Positions 33,009 to 43,539 of a DNA stretch of 64,000 bases are shown here, in pieces. The stretch lies in assembly GCF_009870125.1 (NCBI RefSeq), contig NC_046680.1, positions 19,983,501-20,047,500 of the forward strand. The letters are read 5' to 3'. The stretch is from Drosophila pseudoobscura (taxonomy: Eukaryota; Arthropoda; Insecta; Diptera; Drosophilidae). The number at the start of each line of letters is the position of its first letter. The first letter of the stretch is position 1. Below the pieces are notes generated by a model, which saw nothing but the letters and a program-made list of their open reading frames with translations, made no database searches and was not told where the DNA came from. A program made the translations under genes and the position numbers.

Positions 33009-34691
33009 TATGGTGGCTCTGATGGTGGTTTCTGATGATCTGCTGATGTTTGCGGTGTTGCTCCTGCTCTGCGTCTCGTCGGATTATTTGGGGTGATGGA
33101 GGCTAGGCGAGTAGGCAACTTCCCGGTTCACGCTTCCTCTTAGGAGAACATTTATTTATGTGTATGTACAATTTTACAGTTCAGCTGAAACGGAATTCAG
33201 AATTGTTTGCAATGGGGAATCAACATCATTATCCACATCATCATCATAGTCGTCGTCGTCGTCGTTGCCCCATAAACAATCTCTAACGAACGGACAGGTC
33301 AGAGGCACGAAACGGAATGACTCACACGCATGGACACAGGGTAGCAGACAAGGACGACACGACACGACAGTATGGATGGATGATGTGAACCACTCTTTAG
33401 GGCCGCCACTGTCTGGACGTCCAATAGGGCGCACACTGCTTACAGTGGTGTTGCTTTTGTTGTTATCAGCTCTCGTTCACCGAGCGCGGAGGCAAAAACA
33501 ATGATAGCTGGCCAATTTGCATATGGTCGGAATATACGAAATGCATACATATGTATGTATGTACATATATAGAAAAATTCATCACTCGCGGCTATCTTAT
33601 CAATGGGAGGGCTATCGGCAGTTTGGGAGATATCATCGATGGTGCCAGACGAGATACGATACGGAGATACAGAGCGCGGGGCTTGGTAATTTATCATGTA
33701 AATGAATTAAGCACTGGAATGGAGCTCTGGAGAGAGTCCTGCTCCCTATTTTGAGTTCTTGTTCTTTTTCTTCTTTTTTTTTTGGTGTTCTGTGTGTATG
33801 TGTTAGGCGAGGGCGTAGGCGCAATGTGGCAGCGGATGCCGGCTCTACAGGCAACGGGCTGGGGAGGGGGAGGGGAGCGCGATGATTCGATGCTGCGGGG
33901 TGTGAAAAAGCAGCGCTTTTCGCCATCAATTCAATTATGCAGAAAATACTGTAGTTTTATGCGTTTTTTATGCAAACTCGACATGGGCTTGCGTGGGTGC
34001 GTCGCCTGCCCAGGCACGGAGGTGGTGGGGTGATTCTTTTGCTGCTTCTGCTGGGTGGTGTTTCATATAAATTTTCATTTAGCTCACGCTCACGCACACA
34101 CTACGCACTCTCACGGGCTGCACAGGCTACAGGCTACACAGGCTGAGCCGAGCCCACACCCCACCACCCCCCCCCGTGGGAGGTAAAGCATTTTCCACCG
34201 CCTAGTTCCAGCGCCGTATACACACAACACTTGCACACGAGCAGAAGAGCAGAAGAGCACCCTTCTACCTCTCGCTCTCTTCTTCTTCGTTCATTACTTT
34301 TTCAACGCGAATTTGGGCGTTTAATGCACTCAAACTGATCGGGATAATTACCGTTGCACTGTGGAGCACTGCACTTTATTTATTCTTCAATAATACACTA
34401 ATAAATCAAACTTTTCCAGTGCGAAAATTTTCCTGCCTCTCGCTCCGCCCGCGTCGGTTAACATAACAATAACAGAGTTTTCCTCCTCTATTTAACAGTC
34501 ATTGAACAGCTTTGTTAATGTTAAGTGGCATGCAAATAGTCATCGCTCTCATGTTAAACGGCGTTCATGCTAACATACAGTTTAACAGAGTTTTAAAACT
34601 TTACAACAGCTGTTTTGGGGAGCTTTGCAGCACTGGGTTCTGTCTGAACTTCCCAACACTGTCGTTATATCATTGTGTTTTATAAATAATA
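33009..34691. other. Galphao 5' flank / leader and divergent region with the SDH assembly factor
   Basis: No coding region. The 34453-34600 segment carries at least six GTTAA/TTAAC cores and two copies of AACAGAGTTTT, then AACAGCTGTTTTGG at about 34606. This is the intergenic zone between Galphao (-) and the SDH assembly factor (+), so a divergent promoter is likely. Confidence 0.45.
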
Positions 34692-35276
34692 ATGTTGCGG
34701 CAATTTCTGGTATGTTAGAGTCTCCAAGTCAACCAGGAATGGTAGCTAATTTAGTTATCTTTAGTTCAGCACAGCATCGCGTCGGTTGGTGCGGCCCATG
34801 ATTGCCCCACATCGCTCGGCCAGTAGCAGCCTCGACAAAACTGAGTTTACAACTCCGTCGCAGATAGTCGACTACGATGATCCCCCGCATTTGCCTGTGC
34901 CTGAGTATCCACTCCGACCCGACGAGCCCCTCGAGACTCGCAAGCAGCGGTAAATCAAATGAATATCTAGCCCAAGTAAAATACTACCTTTCTAGTCAAT
35001 TCCAGGCTGCTGTATCAGAGTCGGAAGCGTGGCATGCTCGAGAATGATCTGCTCCTCAGCACGTTTGTGGCCAAGCATCTGAGGGACTTCTCCGCCGCCC
35101 AGACAGCCCAGTACGACGAGCTCATAAACGGCGTGAGCAACGACTGGGACATATTCTATTGGGCCACCGAAACGAAGCCCACACCGCCCCAGTATGATAC
35201 GGAGATAATGCGAATGCTAAAGCAGCATGTGAAGAACGAGGAGCGCGTGCAGCGCATAAGACAGCCCGACTTGTAG
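34692..35276 (+). CDS. SdhAF2-B: Succinate dehydrogenase assembly factor 2 (Sdh5/SDHAF2 family)
   Basis: A mitochondrial matrix protein needed to attach FAD covalently to the SDHA flavoprotein of complex II. Exons 34692-34709, 34765-34949 and 35006-35276 join in frame to give 157 residues. The first exon encodes only MLRQFL; it is supported because the second exon has no convincing start upstream of its conserved part and the join yields an Arg-rich presequence ([17 protein letters not shown]). The family core is clear: [20 protein letters not shown], then FVAKHL and NDWDIFYWA. An AATAAA lies at 35532-35537. Flies have two paralogues; assignment to the B copy is from remembered neighbours (Galphao, RanBPM). 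Confidence 0.93.
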
Positions 35277-36423
35277 GAGCGTCGGGTATCTATGATGTCA
35301 ACCCAGATATTTCAATCGCATTTTACACGGGAAAATCTTATGTATTCGGTTTTAGCACATTATAAATATATGTATTTGTTTGTTTAACCTAAGCACTGAA
35401 TTGTTCGCTAAGATATTGCTTGTAACATTTGTTGGGAAACGCATCTTTACACATCCGTGAGTGCAATTTGAGTTATAGAAAAGGAGAGACTTTCTTTTGG
35501 GAGTTGCAATTTTTGACCTAGTTCTTCACCAAATAAAACACGGTTTTGATTTCCTGAAATACACATCCATACAATATATTTAAACGATTATCCAGTTAAT
35601 TGAATTCATGCTTGCCTTTCGTGTGTATGTCCGACATGGTATATATACATACATACATACATACATATGTATATATGCATAGTATAAGTATATATATTTA
35701 GAGTAAATGTAATTTGCTTAACCACTATAGCGAAATGTTACACTTAAAACTTTGCTGATGCCTTGCCTTAGTCTTGCCGCAGAGCAGATGCGTGAGTGAA
35801 ACTGATGGAACGTTCCGTGTTGCTCTGGACAGATCAACGGAAACGTGATCGGGTGGCAGATAGTGTGAGACAGAGAGAGTGAGTGAGGAGAGTCTACGAA
35901 CGTTTACAGCATTGAACTATTGACGGGTTTCTCTATTAACATGCTACATAGATGGTTGAACTGTTTTTACTTAAATAGTCGTATCTTTCTAGATTAAATG
36001 AAGTTTGGGGATTGAGTGTTGTTGTTAGCTTGTTGTGAGTATGGTTATGGGTAATGAGATTGGGTTTGGGTATGTGTATGTGTGGGGCAGGTTGGGGCGC
36101 AAGGGCAAAACAAACAAAAGACGTTGCGCTTGAAAGGTATTCAGGGGTGTCGTGACGCAGCACAGTTCGCAGTTTAATTATACATCATAATATTACACAC
36201 TTTAGGATTACAGGGGCTATATAAAATATACGTTAAAAGTTATTAAAAATCACGCTAAATCAAAAGGCCGCAAATAGTCGCCGATGTCGCGCATCTTTAG
36301 CAAATGAATCAGTTAAAAAGAGGGAAATTTAATAGGCGTTCGCTCGCATGTCGGCGCTCTGGTAAAAAAGAAGAGAACTGAAGTAACAACAAAATTTAAC
36401 CTACTACGAAAATTGTAAATAAT
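35277..36423. other. 3' UTRs between the SDH assembly factor and RanBPM
   Basis: An AATAAA at 35532-35537 serves the plus-strand gene. A tandem CATA tract lies at 35650-35670 and continues as TATA-rich DNA. The stretch 36160-36423 is AT-rich and likely RanBPM 3' UTR. No gene is seen. Confidence 0.55.
35650..35670. repeat. CATA tetranucleotide microsatellite
   Basis: About five CATA units followed by TATA-rich DNA, in the 3' flank of the SDH assembly factor gene. Confidence 0.8.
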
Positions 36424-36870
36424 CTAGTCGAGCGTCTCGAAGTAGTCCTGCGGATCCATATACATCGAAGGACTGCTTCCGCCACTCATGGATGCGGCTG
36501 CTGATGCCGCCGCAGACGCTGCTGCCGCTGCCGCCGCCGCTGCTGCTGATGTTGAGGATGAGCTGACCCCGCGATAACGACCACGACGCATTGCACCCGG
36601 GCCCCCCCCACCCGTACTACGCATGCTGCTGCTGCTGCTGCCCGTCATGACAGGATCGTAGGTGCGGGATGAGGACGCTTCGGTGCTGCCGGAGAGCGAG
36701 GACTTGCGTCGCCTCTTGTTGCGACGACGCCGACGACGCTTGGTCGTCTGGACAGCCACCGCCGCAGTCGATGTGGAGGGTACTACGCTGCCCAGCGGTT
36801 CGGTCAGTACGCTGGTGCGCGGCAGGGTCAGCGTGGTCTCGAACATCTTCAGCAGCGTCGGCGAACTGGG
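36424..36870 (-). other. RanBPM: In-frame extension after the RanBPM stop (readthrough candidate)
   Basis: Beyond the TGA at 36873-36871 the same frame stays open for 148 sense codons to a TAG at 36426-36424. The first residues are PSSPTLLKMFETTLTLPRTS. They are followed by a very basic block (six Arg, then NKRRRK) that looks like a nuclear localisation signal, Ser-rich and Gly-rich parts, an Ala-rich run encoded by mixed codons, and a non-repetitive end MYMDPQDYFETLD. The stop context is TGA-C, the leakiest class in flies. No intron with plausible ends could remove the TGA: the only GT-AG pair around it is about 23 bp apart. A downstream internal ATG (36846) is an alternative but would need its own initiation. 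Confidence 0.6.
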
Positions 36871-39800
36871 TCAATTTTGCGGGAACACATCATCGATGGT
36901 AATGAAAGCATCTTCGCCCAGCGAGTGCTGACCGATCACCTTGATTAGCTCGGATGCATGAGCTACCAGGAACTCCAGCGGGGGACGTTTCTCAAAGTTA
37001 AGGGACTCTGCAAGCGAAAGCGACACAGCAGGGCGTAAGATTGCTGTGGGGAAACGACTGGTGCCAAAGGACTTACCCAATATGGCCGAATTGAGCGTGG
37101 TGGAGACGTTTTCACGTCGCGAAGGGCACAAGAGCCAGCCGAGCGGACTGGACCAGGGGTTTGAGTAGGCAATCAAGCTAAATGCATCCTGCGAAATAAA
37201 ATCGAAATTGGTGTAGAGTGGAAGCGCGAAGGCTGCTTTTAATAATAGGGGCATTTACCTCCAACATTTGACGCTCCTCCTCGGTCATGAGGTTATCCTT
37301 TTCCAGCTGCTGGCCCATGCTGGACAGCTCCTTGCCGAACTCGAGTATCTTCTCGATGACACGACCACAGCTGCGAGATGACGGTGAAACGTCTACATCT
37401 GGGTGCGTTTGGGCAACCTTGATTAGCTTGATTCTCTTTCTGGTTTCTGATTTTTCTATTTCTATACCCATTTCCTCGTCGATGGCATCTAAAGAGTGGC
37501 GCACTCCACTGGCACTGGTGTCGGCATTGGCATTGCCATTGGAGCAGGAGTCGCCGCTGCCGTTAGAGTGGCTCTGGCACGGTTCCATCTCCACATCCAT
37601 GCTGTTGGTGTCGTGCTCCGCGCACTTGTTGGAGTTGTCGTCCATGACCATGCTGCAAAAGGTGGTGAGAAAAGCTCTTCAATAAAAACTCCGCCAAACA
37701 CTTTAGTTTACGAACTTTTTCAGATCTTGCTTTTCGCCGCCCTCTAGTTTTATCACAGCTGGAATCGCAGTGTTGTTCTGTTGTGTTGGCTGGTTGCTCT
37801 GGCTGTTGCTGTGGCTGTGGCTGCTGCTGTTGCTCCCCTTGCTGTGTTTGAACGCCTTGGTTGACTGTATCACAGAGGTCTGATTTGTAGGCATGGTCTG
37901 CGTGGTGGCTGTGACCTTATTGTTGCCCGGCTGTTGGGTACAAAGACAAAGGACAATGTGACGTTGATGCCTTTAACCTCTCAGGTCTTCGACTCACCTC
38001 GATGTCAGCTCCGTTGATCATTTCGATAAACTGACGACACTTCAGGGAGAACCACAAATTCTTGTTGGCCTCGAGCAGGCCGGGATACGAGCGCAGCGTG
38101 TGCTCAATGGCCTGGCTCATTTTGCCGGTCTGTATGAGCTTAATGATCTCTGGAAATATGGAAGATGGAAACAATTAGTTTCCACCGGTGCTTCAAAGGA
38201 ACTACACTACTAACTTTGTCGCGTCTTGATGGAGGCCAAGTCCTCGTCGAATGGCTGATTCGTGTAGCCGTTGAAGGCCTCGGCCGTCTTGCTGTAGCCG
38301 TTGTGCACCAGATAGGTGGAGACCAGCCTGCCAATAAAGGTGCAATACGATTAATGCTTGAAACGTGAGTGTTCTGCTGCACCACCCACCGATTCATTAG
38401 GTTCTCCGGCGTTTCCAGCAGATGTGGGTATCTGTCGATCTTGCGCAGAACATTCGCGCGCATCTCCTTCATCATGTCGAGGATTCTGTCGAATTTGAAC
38501 GGCTCCTGGCCAAAGTTGGCATCGACCTCCTCACCGGGCGTCTGCAGACCCACTGTCGGATAGAGTTTTGTCTGTGGAAATACGGTTGAATGGAGGTTAG
38601 TCTTGGCAGGAGCGGGTGGACGGGTCGTCGACTACCAACCGGCAAGTCCCTAAATGCGATGCCGAGGTCCACGCCGTTCTTTGTGTAGAAGCAAGTGTTG
38701 TTCACGAAGTTCACGCAGCAGCCGATCACGTCGCCGGTGGTGAAGGTCGGTCCGTAGGTCTGGCCGTTGCCCGAGGAGCTAAACGAATTGCCGTCGTCGC
38801 CATGGTAACCGTACGACTGTTTGTCCCAACCTACTTGGGTTAAGGGGGGTGCGTTCATTAGGAAGTACGAGGGATTGCCCCTAACTAACCCTGTGGACAC
38901 ATACCTGGCAAGCGGTTCATGCGGAACTGCTGGGCAGTCAGGCCGATGCCCATATAGCCGTTGCGGCCCTTCGAGATGATGCGCACCTCGAAGTAGTACA
39001 ACCCACATGAGGATGGGATGGGGTAGGCTGTGCGCACGGAGGCGGCATCACTGTGCTGTTTGCCCACGCCTGCAACGGGAAAGGTTTCGTTCATAAAATC
39101 TACAATTTACAACATATTCATTTTCCATTTCTATTTGACGCAGTGGCGCCACCTGTACAACTTTGCTCGTAACTCGCTCAGCTGTTCTGTTAATCAACAT
39201 TCTGCGTTAACAGCACAACACTGGCTGTTGCACAGTCACGCGAATGAGCGTGGGAGAAGTGAATGCTGAAAAACAAAAGCCACAGCACAGCTGGTGCGGA
39301 AGAGCGGGACGACTGCAGGCACATCAAATGGCCATCAAAGTGCATGTCGTTTCACTCCTCTACTCCTTGGGTGCGACAAATTTTACATATTACAGGACGA
39401 TGTCCTTTGACAGATTTCTCACGTGCGAGTGGGATCAGTGGGTCGGGTAGCACTCACCTTTGTAGGTAACGCGCAGATTGTTCTGCGACAGTCCTATCGA
39501 CAGACATTTGTCATGAGGACTCCAGCAGCGCGGCAACGGAGTCTCGGTCTCGTTCACATTGGGATAGAGTAGACGAAGCGGATCCACGCCCTGCTGTGTA
39601 GGCGGGTGACGTCCTCTGCCGGAGCGGGGCGAGCTCTGATTCGAGTTCTTCTGGGGGCAGTTGCCGGGGAACATGTCGTTGGTGAAGCGGCTCCCGTTGT
39701 TGCTGTAAAAATGACGAGTGCGTCTCGCTGCGGCCGCGTTGTTGTTATTGTTGTCGTTCTCCTGATCGTCGAAGGCGTCGTCGGCGGGAGTACCGGGGGC

Positions 39801-40583
39801 AGAGGGCGGGGTACCCAACTGTTGGTTCAGGGAGGCACGGCTCGCACTCTGGCCAGCGGTGGTAGCGGCAGAAGAGTGGGTCGGCAGGACAGCCACCGAG
39901 CTCAGCCGCTGGCTGCCAGCGGATGTTGAGGGGGCCTGGTCGTCGATATCGCGGGGAGCGGAGACAGCGTCGTCGCCCTCGTCGAGGTCGTCGTCGTCGT
40001 CCTCGAAATCGTCGATGCGCTCCACGGCTTCGTTGGGAATGGCACCGGCGTCAATGGTATCCGCAATCGCGTTGGCGACTATGCCCACTGGTTGCTGCTG
40101 CTGCTGCTGTTGTGGACTTCGCTCTCGCTCTCTCTCCGAATCGGAGTCCCCGTCCTCCAGTAGTGGCTGCTGCTGCTCTGGCTCTGTTTCTATTTCTGGA
40201 TGCTGCTGCTGCTGCTCGGGCTCGGGCTCTGGCTCCAGTAGTGGCTCTAATGCGGGTTGCGGTGCAGTCTGGTGAAAAGGAGGAGTAGGAGAGTGATGAT
40301 CATGCGATGAATGGTCGTGACCTTCGTCTTCATCTTCTTCTGTATCAATGTTGAATAAAATGGCTGCACTGAATGACTGGGGATGGGGGACGGACGAGGA
40401 GGAGGAAGGAGAGGAAGATTCACTCATGGGCTCATGGGAGCCCTCGACTGTGGTTGCCGTTGCTGCTGTTGTTTCTACCGCTGCTGCTACTGGTGCGGCT
40501 GCTTCTGCGTTCCTGCTGCTCCCACTGCTCGTGCTGCTGCTGTCCGAGGAAAAGTTTGGATGGTCGTAGTGGTCGTTGTCCAT
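36871..40583 (-). CDS. RanBPM: Ran-binding protein M (RanBP9/10 family), SPRY-LisH-CTLH-CRA scaffold
   Basis: A scaffold of the CTLH/GID ubiquitin ligase type; in flies it is linked to the ovarian germline niche. Minus-strand exons: 40583-39458, 39069-38905, 38830-38640, 38571-38390, 38327-38215, 38149-37998, 37930-37716, 37652-37259, 37188-37077, 37007-36871; 928 residues to the TGA. Order: a Ser/Gln/Glu-rich disordered head (1 to about 340), SPRY (about 350-520, with GLYYFEVRI and GVDLGIAF), LisH ([16 protein letters not shown]), CTLH ([20 protein letters not shown]), a low-complexity spacer, and CRA ending [12 protein letters not shown], aligned with the human RanBP9 end. The ATG at 40583 follows an in-frame TTG-ACA. 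The donor after 37716 (GTTCGT) is weak but is the only one that keeps frame; GTAAAC three bases on would break it. Confidence 0.9.
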
Positions 40584-42207
40584 TGTCAACTCAACGAACT
40601 ACTGAACGCGCGGTACTTGAGAGGTACTTGTGGCAGGGCACGGCACGGGGAAGAAGCACAGTTAGAAGAGAACGCTGCGAACACGAACGAAAATCATTTT
40701 GAGTGCGGATGGCTTTTCTTTCTTTCTGTTTCTGCGTGTGCTGTGAGAGGATGCTGTGTGTATACGGTGGGGGGTAGGCATGGTGGGAGGAAGGGCTGAC
40801 AGGCAGGCAGGCATCATACATCAACCTCAAATTGCAGTGTCCTTTGTCCGTTACTCCGTCCGTCTCCCTCGCTCGCAGGTTCTCTTTCGTCATTGCACAC
40901 TTTGGCTTTGGCCCGCTCGCTCTCTCGCTCGCTCCTCTCTCTTCTCTTCACTTTGCTTCACTGCTGCGACGCAGCTCTGACCCAAAATAACAGCAACAAT
41001 TATTGCATCTCCAACCAAACAACAACAACATTTACAGGTTCGACGCGCAGCTGCAGCACCAATAACATGAACAACAACGACAAAAAGGAACAACAACTAG
41101 AGCAACAGCAACAACAACATCTACATGCACGAGAGTTGCAGCCAAGGCAAAAAATCAATACAATAAAAATTAATTTACTTTTCCTGCTCTGCAGCAGCGT
41201 TAGATTAACAACATTTAAACGGAATAAAATGATTTTGCAATGCGTTTTTACGTCGTTCTTTTCGACGTTTTCTTTGTTTTCCCTCTAACCAACGAGTCAC
41301 TGTCCACACAAATACACGTACAAATGGAGAAGAAAATTTTGCTGGGGCAATGAATTATTGTGAATTTGCTGATGGATTTGTCTGAATTGCATTCAATGCC
41401 ATTGGCCCGAATGTTTCATTTAATGTTCACGAATAGTTAGTTACCTTTCTAGCAGTGGCTACGCACTTTTTAAATTATTTTTTAATTTTGATTTCAGCTT
41501 CGTGTGAATCAGTGTGACCGCAGATTTTATCGATAAAATATACCGAAATATACCGTCTCATATTCAAGATATTCCATAAACATGCCAATGGAAAAAACGA
41601 GCTTAGCCCCGCTCTATTTAAACAGGTGAACAACTTGAGTTAAACCGGACAAATTTAGTGTTTGCAAGTGTGTTTGTGTGTCAATCCTGTACATCCTTTT
41701 TACTTGCAATAAAAATCACGATATTTTTTACGGTTTCGTAGAGTGTATTTTAATACGCACTGATCTACACGGTCTCTTCCCATGATCAGAAATAGTATAT
41801 ATATGGTATAAATACTATCGATTATGGACAGTCGATAGAGCTGCGCGCCAAAATGGATTTGTTTGAAATTTGTGCTACAAGGATTCGGCAGCAGATCTGC
41901 CAGATTCTCAGACCCAATACAACACAGCACTGTCAATTGCCTTCAGGGCGGGTCCAGTTTGCAATTCACAGTCCAGTCCGAAGCTCATTCTCGCTCTGAG
42001 CGACGTGACCTTTGGGCCTTCATTCTTTCCCAATTTATAGTATGTAGTTATCCATTTTTGCTTACAAGTTTTATACGAATATTATACGCTAAGTAATCAA
42101 AATGGTTCCCTTAAGGACCATACGAATGTTATTTGAATGACTATGTTATACTTTGTATGAGAAGACAAGGAAATCCGTTTACTGATCAAGATAAAAATCA
42201 TATGGTT
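40584..42207. other. RanBPM leader / upstream region
   Basis: Transcribed leader of RanBPM probably covers 40584 to about 41,490. It is rich in CTCTCGCTC and CAACAACAA tracts, and the ORFs in it are composition artefacts. From 41555 to 42207 nothing recognisable is seen except AT-rich DNA. Confidence 0.5.
41511..41554. promoter_or_regulatory. Motif 1 + DRE + double Motif 6 promoter module
   Basis: Inverted Motif 1 (AGTGTGACCG, 41511-41520) is followed by a perfect DRE TATCGATA (41528-41535) and two abutting Motif 6 complements AAATATACC (ending 41544 and 41554). The arrangement matches established Drosophila housekeeping promoters and probably drives RanBPM on the minus strand. Confidence 0.7.
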
Positions 42208-42846
42208 CTAAGACCATCGGGCTGTGCATAGCCGCGCTTCATAGTTTTTCGGGCAGATCGTAGCCAGCGTATTTTGGGGCACAAACTGTGTATTGCCGTA
42301 GTCTACATAAAAGATATTGTAGTACCGGTCTGATTCCTCGATGATCTGGGCGCGCTAATAGCAGCCATCGTTGTAGCGAGCCAAGACAATGTCCAACATA
42401 TGCGGTTTTTGTTTGAACTGACTCTTCGCCCCTAGGTCATCATTCTTGGTCCACACCAGAGGAGGAGAGCCATCCATAAATTGGACATAGACTTCCGTGG
42501 TACTACTCGCATAAGTTATCAGTATTTTCACAATGCTTCCTAGTTCTCGAAAGAGCGGAGTATCAAACACGGTCTCTGGCCGAGCGTCTACCACCACCAA
42601 GTCCTTGGTGGCGCCCTGAGGTGCAAAGTGCTAATGCAGCAAACGACAGTGTCTGCCTAAGGGGAGAGGTTTTTCTTAGAGGTTTGATTGTGAAAAGCCG
42701 AAGCAGCCGTAGAGTTCCGGATCGTAGAAATTGTTTAGATAAATTTGCATGTTGCACTTGATCACACAATTGAAACTTCTCATGCTACTTAGCAAGACAT
42801 CGGGCAGACCAATAGACGCTCGATCCCTTTTACCTATCTTCGACAT
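42208..42846 (-). pseudogene. Tudor-domain pseudogene, three in-frame stops, frame otherwise intact
   Basis: From ATG (42846-42844, context AAAATGTCG) to a terminal TAG (42210-42208) the frame is exactly 213 codons with no indel, but codon 57 is TAA, codon 72 TAG and codon 164 TAG. The C-terminal half is an extended Tudor domain: LVVVDARPETVFDTPLFREL, then IVKILITYASSTTEVYVQFM, VLARYNDGCY, stop, RAQIIEESDRYYNIFYVDYG and NTQFVPQNTLA. The third stop replaces the aromatic of the usual W-Y-R-A motif (a one-base change from a Tyr codon). Tudor proteins of this type bind methyl-arginine and often act in the piRNA pathway. I do not recognise the parent gene. No intron that would remove the stops is apparent. 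Confidence 0.72.
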
Positions 42847-42981
42847 TTTTATCGAGCAGGTGCTTCACAGTACAAATATCATTCAAATCCATTACTTTTC
42901 AATCGGTTTAAGCGCAATTGAATTCAATTAAACCGTAGTTTAACCGGCAGTAGCTTTAGCGCCACATACTGTAAACTATCA

Positions 42982-43030
42982 GAAATATACCAAAAATACG
43001 GCTCAGTATCAAAATATACCGTAAATATAC
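42982..43030. promoter_or_regulatory. Motif 6 cluster upstream of the Tudor pseudogene
   Basis: AAATATACC copies at 42982-42991 and 43011-43020 plus a partial one at about 43022-43030 lie 135-185 bp before the pseudogene ATG on the minus strand. They are probably the residual promoter of that gene; driving ReepB (ATG at 43540) is the alternative. Confidence 0.5.
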
Positions 43031-43539
43031 TGATAAATTATTTGTACAATCCATATATGTATTTCTTGAATTTGATATTCGGTTTATTATTACTAGCTAG
43101 ATAGTACATTCCGCACTAAACTCATAATTTTATCCGTTAGAGGAACAAATTGTCTATAGATTGGCTACCTTTAAGAAATCCGTTTTATACAAAAGCTTTA
43201 AACAAAAGATGTCAAAGCATAAAACAGAAGAGTCAAACCACTGTCGGACAGAGTACGATTAGCCCATTGTCGACCAGTGGTTATTAAAATACTCTCCACG
43301 AATATAAGGAAACTTTAAGAACTTTAGCGCAGCTCAGGCGAAATATATCTTGGTAACTTTTTTTTAAGGAAAGAAAAAGGAATTGGATTTTTTTTCGCAA
43401 TTTAGCTCAAGGATTTCGCATGTTTAAATGTAGGGGGTTAAGTGTGTTAAGACAAGTTTTTCATCGGTTTATCGACACAAGTCGGCATAATTTTAACTAA
43501 GTACGGAGTTTTTTAATATTTGAATTGAATTTAGTAAAA

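Noticed and set aside
40893-41288. 131-codon ORF upstream of RanBPM
   Set aside because: It is driven by CTCTCGCTC and CAACAACAA tracts in the leader; no domain.
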